Source: Plut-88900 sp963668115 (GTDB lineage: Bacteria; Chloroflexota; Dehalococcoidia; Plut-88900). Taken from it: DNA of 64,000 nucleotides. The translations under genes and the position numbers were made by a program. The notes under the pieces are model-generated. The model ran no database searches, had not been told where the DNA came from, and worked only from the letters and a program-made list of their open reading frames with translations. Positions 52,501 through 60,053 of this stretch are shown piece by piece (positions within the stretch are counted from its first letter, which is position 1; every line of letters starts with the position of its first letter). Where the stretch lies: contig OY764147.1 in the NCBI GenBank assembly GCA_963668115.1, positions 2,914,001 to 2,978,000 on the forward strand, in the 5' to 3' direction.

Positions 52501-52715
52501 AAATCTGCCCGAATGGGAACAGGGGCACAGCCTCTGGCCAGCGTCTTCCATCGCCAACCCAAAACCCAACAGACAAACCGAAAACCGGAAACCCCACAAT
52601 CGAAGATGGAACATCCGCCTTGGGCGGGTCCGCCTCAGGCGGACCGAATAAGAACCCCGGAGTCTCCCTGCTCCACCGCACCGGCACAACGGCTTGCCTA
52701 ATCGGTACCCCGGAA

Positions 52716-52724
52716 TGGTATACT
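52716..52724 (+). promoter_or_regulatory. Extended -10 of rsmG
   Basis: TGGTATACT (TGn plus TATACT), about 55 nt before the rsmG start. It implies rsmG has its own transcript, separate from the RNA candidate upstream. Confidence 0.5.
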
Positions 52725-52779
52725 CCGCTTGCAAATCCCCGCCGCATGGCGCACTTTGTATTGCGGGTTCGGGGGCCGG

Positions 52780-53493
52780 ATGGACAAACTCGTACAAGGG
52801 GCTCGAGCCTTGGGCCTGGAACTCTCGGAAGACCAGCTGCGGCGTTTCCGCCTCTATATGGAAAAGCTGAGAGAGTCGAACCTCAAGGCGAACCTCACAG
52901 GCATAACCGCACCGGAGGACATCCAGCTCAAGCATTTCGTGGACTCCCTTGCCGTAGCATCCATGCTGCCTTCCCAACCCCCGACAGGATTGAGGCTGCT
53001 GGACCTGGGAAGCGGCGCCGGGTTTCCGGGGGTGCCGCTCAAAATAGCGATAGACGCCATGTCCCTCTTCCTGCTGGACTCCATAGGCAAAAAGACCGGG
53101 TTCCTTGAACGGTTGACCCGAGACCTGGGTCTGGAGGACGTGACAGTGCTCAACGGCCGCGCCGAGACCCTCGCCCGCCGCCAGGACCTGCGTGAGTCCT
53201 TCGACTTCGTGGTAGCCAGGGCCGTCGCCCCCCTGTCGACACTGCTCGAACTTGCCTTGCCCTTCTGTAGGATCGAGGGTCGGGTGGTGGCCCAGAAGGT
53301 AGACTCTTACACCCGGGAACCGGGCGACTACCGACACGCTCTTTCGGTGCTAGGGGGCGAATTCCTGCAAGATGCCCCGGTCGAGGTTGAAGGCTTGGGG
53401 CCGGGACGCCGGTTGCTCCTGTTCGAAAAGAAAACCTCCACCCCCGACAAATATCCCCGCAGGCCCGGCCTGCCCCTGAAACGCCCCCTCTGA
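52780..53493 (+). CDS. rsmG: 16S rRNA (guanine527-N7)-methyltransferase
   Basis: 237 residues from ATG 52780, the family length; the frame opens 51 nt earlier. NLTGITAPEDIQLKHFVDSLA, the SAM motif LLDLGSGAGFPGVPLKI and the VVARAVAPL segment are diagnostic of RsmG (GidB). It methylates the 530 loop of 16S rRNA; loss gives low-level streptomycin resistance in other bacteria. Here it is away from mnmG but near the rpsL promoter. Confidence 0.93.
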   Translation: MDKLVQGARALGLELSEDQLRRFRLYMEKLRESNLKANLTGITAPEDIQLKHFVDSLAVASMLPSQPPTGLRLLDLGSGAGFPGVPLKIAIDAMSLFLLDSIGKKTGFLERLTRDLGLEDVTVLNGRAETLARRQDLRESFDFVVARAVAPLSTLLELALPFCRIEGRVVAQKVDSYTREPGDYRHALSVLGGEFLQDAPVEVEGLGPGRRLLLFEKKTSTPDKYPRRPGLPLKRPL

Positions 53494-53494
53494 T

Positions 53495-54580
53495 ATGAAA
53501 GAACGCGATGACATAGAACCCAAGCCGCAAGACCCGGCGCCCGAGTCTGCGGAGGAGCGACAGGGCAGGACCGCCCTTACGTCGTCGTCCCTATGCCGGC
53601 GCTTTCTCAGCGCCCGAAATGTTGTAGCCATCGCCATCGCCGGGTCGCTTCTCTACTTTCTGGCTGTCCAATTCGACCTTGACCTGGAGAGCACATGGCT
53701 GGAGTTGCAGCGCACCGACCCCGCTTGGTACGCCGCCGCTTTTGCCATCTACTATCTGAACTTCCCCATAAGGTCCATTCGCTGGCGCGTGCTCCTGGAG
53801 GACTCCGGATGTGAGGCCCCCGATGCGCGCGACAAAATCTCTATCCTGACGCTGTCCGAAATCGGGTACCTGGGCTGGTTCCTGAACTCTGTCTCCGTGT
53901 TCAGGATGGGGTTCGTCTACCGGTGCTACCAGCTTTCCAGCAGGCTCAAGGCCAGCCTCGCCTTGATAGTTGGCTCTCTTTTCGCCGAACGGATTCTGGA
54001 CACCGTGGTCACCTTGGGGCTGATCGGATTCGCCGCGCTCTTTTTGCTGAGTTCTTACTGGAATCCGGTGCTCACTTACATCATGCTCGGTGGCCTCGCC
54101 ACTACCGTTGTCCTCGCCGGTGTTCCCATAGCTATGATGCTCACGGGTAAAGGCATCACCCGCTTCCTCCCGGCCAAGCTCAAGGGCGGGTACGATGGCT
54201 TCCGGGAAGGCACCCTCAACAGTTTCCACCGCTGGCCCCGACTCACTATCCTCAGCATCGCCGTCTGGTGCTGCGAGACCGCCCGACTCCTCTTCGTCGT
54301 CTACTCTCTCGGCCTTGACGTCGACATTTCGATAGTGGTGTTCGTTGCTCTCGGCACTTCGATAATTACCACATTCCCTATTACCCCCGGCGGTATCGGG
54401 CTTGTCGAAGCGGGGATGACCGGTGTTCTAGCCATCGTTCTTTCCCCCGAAGAAGCCCTGTCCGTGACTCTCCTTGACCGCTCCATTAACTTCCTCAGCG
54501 TCATAGCGCTTGGCACCCTGATCCTCTTGGCCAGAAGCGGCTACTCCCTCCGCCGGGGGCCGCTTAAAGCCGCCCGGTAA
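53495..54580 (+). CDS. UPF0104/LPG-synthase-TM-like membrane protein
   Basis: 361 residues, about eight transmembrane segments. NFPIRSIRWRVLLE, ILTLSEIGYLGWFLNSV, SLFAERILDTVVTL and PITPGGIGLVEAGMTGVL match the flippase-like half of lysylphosphatidylglycerol synthases (UPF0104). Probably moves or modifies a lipid; no synthase domain is attached. It begins 1 nt after rsmG. Confidence 0.82.
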   Translation: MKERDDIEPKPQDPAPESAEERQGRTALTSSSLCRRFLSARNVVAIAIAGSLLYFLAVQFDLDLESTWLELQRTDPAWYAAAFAIYYLNFPIRSIRWRVLLEDSGCEAPDARDKISILTLSEIGYLGWFLNSVSVFRMGFVYRCYQLSSRLKASLALIVGSLFAERILDTVVTLGLIGFAALFLLSSYWNPVLTYIMLGGLATTVVLAGVPIAMMLTGKGITRFLPAKLKGGYDGFREGTLNSFHRWPRLTILSIAVWCCETARLLFVVYSLGLDVDISIVVFVALGTSIITTFPITPGGIGLVEAGMTGVLAIVLSPEEALSVTLLDRSINFLSVIALGTLILLARSGYSLRRGPLKAAR

Positions 54581-54726
54581 GCGGTTCTCTGCACTAGAAT
54601 AAGGCCATTCGGGCATGGCCGCTTTACGGTTGCAGCCCGAGACTCCTATCACCTATCTTGATGAAGGATGGCGAACCGGATTTAGATGAGCCCCGGCCCC
54701 GACTATTCGACACGGAGAAGTGCATT

Positions 54727-55668
54727 ATGAAGAAAGTAGTGTTCGCGGACCTTGGCGGAATGATCCCCTTCGACACCGACCCCCTGGCCGACATTGCAGA
54801 GACCAGCTACTTCTACGACCTCCCATCCGCCGAGGACTTTGTCGCGCGCTGCCAGGGCGCCGAGGCCATCTGCTGGAGCTGGATCAACCTCACCCATGAA
54901 ATGCTCGACTCCATGCCCGACCTGAAGATGATCTGCTACCTCGGCATCGGGCCCCAGACCCAGATCGACATGAAATACGCCTGGAGCAAGGGCATCACCC
55001 TGTGTAACACCCCCCACTACGGCGACGAAGCCGTCGCCGAGCACGCCATCGCCCTGATGTTCGCTCTCGCACGGAAAGTGGTCAATGCGGACAAATCGAT
55101 GCGCGAAAGCAAGTGGGAACGCTTTGGCGGGTCCGGCATCAAGGGTGCGACCATGGGCATCCTAGGGCTCGGGGGCCTCGGCTCCGAGCTTGCCGCCATT
55201 GGAAACGGTCTCGGAATGAAGGTGATCTGCACCACCCGTAACCCGTCTGATGAGCGCGCCAAAGCCCACAACGTCGAGTTCGTTTCGCTGGACGATTTGA
55301 TGTCCTGCTCCGACTACGTCCAGCTCGCACCTGTCCTCAACGATGACACGACGGGAATAATTGGCGAACGTGAACTCGGCCTGATGAAGGAAAGCGCCCA
55401 CCTCGTCAACGTGTCTCGGGGCCAGGTGGTGCAGCAGGACGCTTTGATCAAGGCTTTGGAGTCTGGCCAGCTTACCGGCTTCGCCACCGACGTCTATGCC
55501 GAGGAACCCGCCACCGACGAACCCCTCCGCCACTTCGACAACGTGGTCCTCACCCCCCACATCGCCTATGACACCCCCGCCGCGATCATCAACATGACCA
55601 ACATCGCCGCCGACACCATCCGGGCCTACCTGAACGGCAGCCCCATAAACGTGCTCACGCCGGATTAA
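54727..55668 (+). CDS. D-2-hydroxyacid dehydrogenase (NAD-binding)
   Basis: 313 residues from ATG 54727 with GGAGAAG in front; the upstream 23 codons lack family similarity. Rossmann motif GILGLGGLGSELA, catalytic Arg in VSRGQVV, Glu in AEEPATD and His in LTPHIAYDTPAA. Reduces or oxidises a 2-oxo/2-hydroxy acid, substrate unknown. Its last 92 nt, and the 3 nt after the stop, are repeated at 56325-56419, on the far side of the hicBA pair. Confidence 0.9.
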   Translation: MKKVVFADLGGMIPFDTDPLADIAETSYFYDLPSAEDFVARCQGAEAICWSWINLTHEMLDSMPDLKMICYLGIGPQTQIDMKYAWSKGITLCNTPHYGDEAVAEHAIALMFALARKVVNADKSMRESKWERFGGSGIKGATMGILGLGGLGSELAAIGNGLGMKVICTTRNPSDERAKAHNVEFVSLDDLMSCSDYVQLAPVLNDDTTGIIGERELGLMKESAHLVNVSRGQVVQQDALIKALESGQLTGFATDVYAEEPATDEPLRHFDNVVLTPHIAYDTPAAIINMTNIAADTIRAYLNGSPINVLTPD

Positions 55669-55671
55669 GGG
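55577..55671 (+). repeat. Direct repeat DR1 (3' end of dehydrogenase gene)
   Basis: 95 bp covering the last 30 codons, stop and three bases more. Matches 56325-56419 with 6 differences counted by eye (about 94% identity), spacing 748 bp. Confidence 0.9.
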
Positions 55672-55744
55672 AGAGAGGGCTACAATTGCCGCTCCACTTT
55701 AGCCCGTGCTACCATGACCCTTGCCTGGAGAAAGTGAGTGGGCT

Positions 55745-56068
55745 ATGGCCGGATTTGTACTTCTAACTGGCATTGTAGAGCAGGAAGACAACCAGTACAC
55801 GGCTACTTGTTTAGAACTTGGTACCGCTACTTGCGCCGACACGCCGGAAGAGGCGCGACGGAACCTAGACGAAGCCGTCCAGTTGGAAATCGAAGTGCTG
55901 GAGGAGCTGGGTGAACGCTCACGGGTATTCGATGAGAAGGGGATAAAGGTGTGGGGGATGGACGACGACCGAGTTCCCTACCTTGACTTGCCGGCCAGCT
56001 TATATCACCTGACCGGCACGATGCCAATCAAGGCGTGGGTGCTGTGTCCCGCCATTGCTGTAGCATAG
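55745..56068 (+). CDS. HicB-like antitoxin
   Basis: 107 residues from ATG 55745. The N-terminal part (FVLLTGIVEQEDNQYTATCLELGTATCADTPEEARRNLDEAVQ) is the HicB partial RNase H-like fold. The rest is not a typical RHH or HTH DNA-binding domain, so autoregulation may differ. Followed 12 nt later by a HicA-like toxin gene, in hicB-hicA order, the reverse of E. coli hicAB. A TACAAT box is at 55681-55686. Inside a 748-bp segment bounded by direct repeats. Confidence 0.78.
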   Translation: MAGFVLLTGIVEQEDNQYTATCLELGTATCADTPEEARRNLDEAVQLEIEVLEELGERSRVFDEKGIKVWGMDDDRVPYLDLPASLYHLTGTMPIKAWVLCPAIAVA

Positions 56069-56080
56069 GCATTACATACC

Positions 56081-56320
56081 TTGCAATTTAGCAGGCTCCC
56101 CACTTGCAGTAGCCGTGAGGCGGTTGCTGCTCTTGAACGTCTGGGACGTCGCCTTGAGAGGACTAGGGGTAGCCATGCGGTCTATTCCAAAGAGCAAAAA
56201 GAGGGACACAGGTTAACGGCGCCCTTGGTGCTTGATAGGAAACGGTTGTCAAAAGGCACTCTCAAAAGTGTGCTGACGAAGCTGGAGATTCCGCTGGAGG
56301 ATTTTCTAGATGCTCTATGA
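56081..56320 (+). CDS. HicA-like mRNA interferase toxin
   Basis: 79 residues from TTG 56081 (no better start). SRLPTCSSREAVAALERLG is the HicA double-stranded-RNA-binding-like start; GSHAVY contains the catalytic His (usual motif GSH); ends TLKSVLTKLEIPLEDFLDAL. Expected to cut mRNA when not bound by HicB. Directly followed by the second copy of the dehydrogenase 3' end. Confidence 0.8.
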   Translation: MQFSRLPTCSSREAVAALERLGRRLERTRGSHAVYSKEQKEGHRLTAPLVLDRKRLSKGTLKSVLTKLEIPLEDFLDAL

Positions 56321-56324
56321 ATCT

Positions 56325-56419
56325 CCGCCGCGATCATCAACATGACCAACATCGCCGCAGACACCATCCGCGCCTACCTGAACGGCAGCCCCATAAACGT
56401 CCTCAGGCCGGAGTAGGGG
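56325..56419 (+). repeat. Direct repeat DR2 (orphan dehydrogenase 3' end)
   Basis: Same 95 bp as DR1 with 6 changes. In the dehydrogenase frame it still encodes the C terminus AAIINMTNIAADTIRAYLNG and on, ending NVLRPE and TAG; three of the changes are synonymous. It has no 5' part of the gene, so it is a gene-end remnant. Confidence 0.9.
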
Positions 56420-56437
56420 TGGATCGGAGAGTAAGAA

Positions 56438-56716
56438 ATGATGGATGCTGCTAAGGTACAGACAATTATCGGAGACCCTCGCAAGGTAGCAAAGGAGATT
56501 CGAGAGTTCGGTGAAGATTCAGTTAGGCTGGAGGAGCGCCGCTCTCAATTCTTGGAAAGATACGCTGACCAATACATCGCCTTCTATCGCGGTGAGGTCC
56601 ACGCACATGGCGAAAACCTGGCAGAGGTTTTACGAGAGCTAGATATAAAGAGCTTGCCTAGGGGAAGTGTCATTATCCAGTTCATGCGAACCGATCCACC
56701 GGTCATGTTGCTTTAA
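56438..56716 (+). CDS. DUF5678-like small protein
   Basis: 92 residues. ERYADQYIAFYRGEVHAHGENLAEVLRELD then RGSVIIQFMRTDPPVMLL resembles the DUF5678 pattern (Y-W/I-A-x-Y-G-V-x-A-H-G). No signal or transmembrane part. It precedes an aspartic-protease-like gene by 3 nt. Function unknown; the tight pairing suggests they work together. The family call is by eye. Confidence 0.6.
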   Translation: MMDAAKVQTIIGDPRKVAKEIREFGEDSVRLEERRSQFLERYADQYIAFYRGEVHAHGENLAEVLRELDIKSLPRGSVIIQFMRTDPPVMLL

Positions 56717-56719
56717 GAC

Positions 56720-57187
56720 ATGTTGGTCGGTAAGTTCGACCTCCTTAAGCAACCCCGCCTGACCGGCCGCTTAGCAGTGCCAGGCGCATCTCTGGATGCG
56801 TACATTGTAGGCGAGGTTGAGTTCTTGGTAGATACCGGTGCCCATAGCACCGTGTTGATGCCTGACGACGTTAAGAGGATAGGAATTGACTGCAACGTCC
56901 TTGCTCGGGACGCACGCACTTCTGTAGGTGTAGGTGGAAGAGCACATAATCATATTGCGCCAGCCTTCATTGCTTTCGAGGAACCCGCAATTGGCATCCG
57001 TGTTTATGAGATAAAGCTTGCAGTTTTCGATCCTGACGAACACCCTGACCACGCAGGTGTACCGTCGCTCCTGGGACGCGACATTCTGAACCGATGGGAA
57101 ATGCTGTATAACTCCAATGAAGACCGACTAGAGTTTCGTGTCATTAGCGCTGACTACAGTCTGTCTGTTCAGCCAGACTCCCCTTAG
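56720..57187 (+). CDS. Retropepsin-like aspartic protease
   Basis: 155 residues, one lobe. FLVDTGAHSTVLMP holds the catalytic D-T-G, and PSLLGRDILNRWEM matches the second conserved retropepsin strand/helix. Single-lobe enzymes work as dimers. No secretion signal, so it is probably cytoplasmic. It starts 3 nt after the DUF5678-like gene. Base use is less GC-biased than the ribosomal block, in line with acquired DNA. Substrate unknown. Confidence 0.75.
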   Translation: MLVGKFDLLKQPRLTGRLAVPGASLDAYIVGEVEFLVDTGAHSTVLMPDDVKRIGIDCNVLARDARTSVGVGGRAHNHIAPAFIAFEEPAIGIRVYEIKLAVFDPDEHPDHAGVPSLLGRDILNRWEMLYNSNEDRLEFRVISADYSLSVQPDSP

Positions 57188-57221
57188 AGCCACCTTTCTA
57201 GCCCCGGGCACAAGAAAACCC

Positions 57222-57308
57222 TGGTGCCGAGGAAGGGGCTCGAACCCTTATGGGATTACTCCCAACGGATTTTAAGTCCGTCGCGTCTGCCAATTCCGCC
57301 ACCTCGGC
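57222..57308 (-). tRNA. tRNA-Leu (UAA)
   Basis: 87 nt including encoded CCA; acceptor arms GCCGAGG/CCTCGGC, long variable arm, anticodon TAA in CTTAAAA-type loop. Preceded by a TATAAT that overlaps the 3' part of an upstream terminator. Confidence 0.93.
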
Positions 57309-57321
57309 CCGAGACCGCCCC

Positions 57322-57327
57322 ATTATA
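57322..57327 (-). promoter_or_regulatory. -10 box for tRNA-Leu(UAA)
   Basis: TATAAT on the minus strand, 14 nt upstream of the tRNA 5' end and touching the T-run of the hairpin at 57332-57359. Confidence 0.45.
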
Positions 57328-57331
57328 AAAG

Positions 57332-57359
57332 GCGCAGGCCCGACTTACCGGGCCCGCGC
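57332..57359 (-). terminator. Rho-independent terminator after tRNA-Cys
   Basis: GCGC plus bulge plus GGCCCG stem with a 6-nt loop, followed by CTTTT on the minus strand. It ends the upstream tRNA transcript. Confidence 0.7.
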
Positions 57360-57372
57360 TTTGAGTATCTAT

Positions 57373-57447
57373 TGGAGGCGACGGGCGGATTCGAACCGCC
57401 GATAGAGGTTTTGCAGACCCCCGCCTTAACCACTTGGCTACGTCGCC
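57373..57447 (-). tRNA. tRNA-Cys (GCA)
   Basis: 75 nt with encoded CCA; acceptor GGCGACG/CGTCGCC, discriminator U, anticodon GCA. One nt from tRNA-Gly upstream. Confidence 0.93.
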
Positions 57448-57448
57448 C

Positions 57449-57523
57449 TGGAGCGGAAGACGGGATTCGAACCCGCGACCCTCTCCTTGGCAAGGAGATG
57501 CTCTACCACTGAGCCACTTCCGC
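57449..57523 (-). tRNA. tRNA-Gly (GCC)
   Basis: 75 nt with encoded CCA; acceptor GCGGAAG/CTTCCGC, anticodon GCC. Confidence 0.93.
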
Positions 57524-57546
57524 TTATATGTTGTCCTGTTAAGGTT

Positions 57547-57633
57547 TGGTGCCGAGGAGGAGATTTGAACTCCTACGAGCTTTCGCTCACTGCCCCCTCA
57601 AGACAGCGTGTCTACCGATTCCACCACCTCGGC
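57547..57633 (-). tRNA. tRNA-Leu (GAG)
   Basis: 87 nt with encoded CCA; same acceptor arm as tRNA-Leu(UAA) (GCCGAGG/CCTCGGC), long variable arm, anticodon GAG in the loop TTGAGGG. Confidence 0.9.
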
Positions 57634-57728
57634 AAGCAAATTGTTTCTCCTCCCTGACTCACCCCAGAGCCCCCATCCCTTTGCCCAGGCTCTGACCATG
57701 ATATCACTTCCAGCCCAGGCTTTTCGAA

Positions 57729-57804
57729 TGGCAGGAGTGGGAGGACTCGAACCCCCGACCTGCGGTTTTGGAGACCGCTGCTCTTCCAGCTGAGCTACAC
57801 TCCT
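57729..57804 (-). tRNA. tRNA-Trp (CCA)
   Basis: 76 nt with encoded CCA; acceptor AGGAGTG/CACTCCT, discriminator G, anticodon CCA in TCTCCAAAA. First gene of the cluster in transcription order. Confidence 0.93.
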
Positions 57805-57892
57805 ACAGGGGCCTTGCAACAAACGATTTTACCACCACGAGCAAAATCTCGTCAAACCAAAATGTCTGCGCAAGAGCGTTCCGCGGTGTGCC

Positions 57893-59128
57893 TCAGTCAG
57901 CCTTGGCCAGGGCCAGCGTCACCTCGTAGAGAACGTCGAGACCGGGCAGTATGTCCTCCCAGTAGGTCAGCTCGTCCGGCGAATGGCTCTTCCCCCCGAC
58001 GCTCGGGACAAAGATCATCCCCGCATTGGTTACTTGCGCTATGTGGGAGGTATCGTGAACGGCCCGGCTGTAGGCATCCATCCTGTCAAGCCCCAGCTTG
58101 TCACAGGCCGACGCAATGGCCGACTTCACCTCCCCCGACATGTTCACAGCCGGGATGTACTCCAGGTTCTCGATGTCGAACTCCACCCCCCGCTCTAGTG
58201 CCACGGCGGTGATCATGTCGTCGATCTCCTGGATTGCCGCGTCCAGTGTGGCAGGTGATGTGTCCCGGACATCGGTAGTAAAGGTGACCTCGTTTGGTAC
58301 GATGTTCATGGCCCCGGGCTTGACCTGTAGGATCCCGACCGTACACACCAGCGACCCGTCAGGGTCCCCCCGCCCAACCCGCTCAATCTCCTGCACCATC
58401 CGGGCTACGGGGACCAGCGCGTCTGTGCGGCGGTCCATGGGCGTCGCGCCAGCATGGTCGGCAACCCCGTACACCTTGACCCGCTTGTGGCTAGATCCCG
58501 TAATAGCCTGAACAATGCCAATCGGCTTCGAGTTCTCCTCCAGCCTCCCGCTCTGCTCCACGTGAAGCTCTATGAAGTTCTTTACTTCGCCTTCGCGAAG
58601 TTGGATATCCCCAGTGCTCCCTGAAGTCTCGATTCCCTTCAATGCTTCGGTCAGCGTCACGCCGTTATCGTCCTTGATGTCCTTGATCTCGTCCCACTCA
58701 ATCCGACCCGCCATCACAGCACTTCCGAGGGTCCCCTTCCGAAACCGAGCGCCCTCCTCATCAGTAAACACTACTACCTCGATGGGATGCAGCGTCTCGA
58801 TACCCTCGTCGTTAAGAGTGCGGACTATCTCCAGTGGGCCCATCACCCCCGTCGGCCCGTCGTAATCGCCTCCATTGGGAACGCTGTCGATGTGAGATCC
58901 CATCATCACGATGGGTGCGTCCGGGTCCCGACCCTCCCGCCGCGCCCGGATGTTGCCAATAGCATCCACCCGCACCTCCAGCCCAATGCTCTCCATTATC
59001 CCCATCGTCAGCTTCCGCCCCTCAATGTCTGCGGGTGAAAGGGCAAATCTCGACACCCCGCCCTCCGGCACCCGACCAATCTTCGCCAGCACCTGCATAT
59101 CGTTCTTGAACCGTTCCAGATTGGGCAT
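57893..59128 (-). CDS. M20-family Zn-dependent amidohydrolase (carbamoylase/allantoate type)
   Basis: 411 residues from ATG 59128 with GGAGG in front; ATG 59146 is an alternative. MGSHIDSVPNGGDYDGPTG has the metal His and Asp, TDEEGARF the Glu pair, HVEQSGRLE a later ligand, and SRAVHDTSHIAQ the last His region. Dimerisation domain inserted in the middle. Such enzymes hydrolyse N-carbamoyl amino acids, allantoate or ureidoglycine. Substrate not decided. Confidence 0.88.
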   Translation of the reverse strand: MPNLERFKNDMQVLAKIGRVPEGGVSRFALSPADIEGRKLTMGIMESIGLEVRVDAIGNIRARREGRDPDAPIVMMGSHIDSVPNGGDYDGPTGVMGPLEIVRTLNDEGIETLHPIEVVVFTDEEGARFRKGTLGSAVMAGRIEWDEIKDIKDDNGVTLTEALKGIETSGSTGDIQLREGEVKNFIELHVEQSGRLEENSKPIGIVQAITGSSHKRVKVYGVADHAGATPMDRRTDALVPVARMVQEIERVGRGDPDGSLVCTVGILQVKPGAMNIVPNEVTFTTDVRDTSPATLDAAIQEIDDMITAVALERGVEFDIENLEYIPAVNMSGEVKSAIASACDKLGLDRMDAYSRAVHDTSHIAQVTNAGMIFVPSVGGKSHSPDELTYWEDILPGLDVLYEVTLALAKAD

Positions 59129-59167
59129 TAAAGCTTCCTCCATCAATAGAATCCGATCGATAGACGA

Positions 59168-60043
59168 TTATCGTCGTGAAAACTCGAAGCGATCTCCGCA
59201 TGCCGTACAGAACCTCGCGTCGCTGCGGTTGACATCCCCACAGTTACTGCAATGGATGGGGAGAGTAGTTGACACAGGTACCGCTCCGCAATAGCTGCAA
59301 TATCTGCTGATAATGGTGATGAAATGGTGGCAGTTAGGGCATTCCATTTTCGGATAGTTGCGCCGATATCGGAAGGGGGATATGCGCTTGGCCCATGCAA
59401 ACCGGCCCAGTGTCCATACAAGCCCTATGCCAATGAATACAAGGCTGAACAGAGGTTGAGCGAATACTGCTACGTTGAAAAGACCGTGGATAGCGGCCGC
59501 AGCCGTCAGACCAGCGACGACCCGCAGGAAGTGGTGTTGTCCTTTTTGCGCTCGATTGCCCAGCGCATAGCCCCAGAAAGCTCCGAATATTACATGTCCC
59601 AAGGTGCTCAGTGGCGCCCGTACGATCATCACTTCCGGCCCGAAGCTGTATACATAGAGCAGATTTTCAAGCGACGCAAAGCCGAGGCTGGCGGCAGCGG
59701 AGTAAACCAACCCATCCATCGGCTCTTCAAAGTAGAGGGACCTGTATACGAAGAAGCGTACCGCCAAAAACTTGCTGAATTCCTCCACCGGTCCGACCAC
59801 CGCGAACATGACAATTGCTACGTCGAGCATAGTGGTTGGGTCGCTGTCAAGCAGGCGATCGTTCAACACTAAGAGTTCAACAATGCCCGCGGGGATGGTG
59901 GAGAGCATGCCAAGGAAGAAAGTCTTGGCTAGGAGGCGCTTGGGCTCAGGGCGGTAAACGTTGCGCTTGGCGAAGAACCATAACCAAAAGATGCCCGGAG
60001 TGAAAGCCACGGTTACGAACATCAGGAATGTAGCTAGTCCCAT
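59168..60043 (-). CDS. PrsW-type intramembrane protease with C-terminal zinc ribbons
   Basis: 291 residues, about eight transmembrane helices. PrsW motifs: GPVEEFSK (Glu87, Glu88), FASLENLLY (Glu126, Asn127), STLGHVIFG (His150) and IHGLFN (His186). The last ~75 residues hold two or three CxxC knuckles (CPNC, CSYC, CSNC, CTAC). PrsW cleaves membrane anti-sigma factors in Bacillus. Lies 10 nt after the RDD gene, which carries the same kind of ribbons. Confidence 0.82.
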   Translation of the reverse strand: MGLATFLMFVTVAFTPGIFWLWFFAKRNVYRPEPKRLLAKTFFLGMLSTIPAGIVELLVLNDRLLDSDPTTMLDVAIVMFAVVGPVEEFSKFLAVRFFVYRSLYFEEPMDGLVYSAAASLGFASLENLLYVYSFGPEVMIVRAPLSTLGHVIFGAFWGYALGNRAQKGQHHFLRVVAGLTAAAAIHGLFNVAVFAQPLFSLVFIGIGLVWTLGRFAWAKRISPFRYRRNYPKMECPNCHHFITIISRYCSYCGAVPVSTTLPIHCSNCGDVNRSDARFCTACGDRFEFSRR

Positions 60044-60053
60044 GTCCGGCAGT

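Noticed and set aside
52290..52701. Open frames in the hairpin-rich region
   Set aside because: Both strands give 90-116-codon frames of random composition without ribosome sites; high GC explains them.
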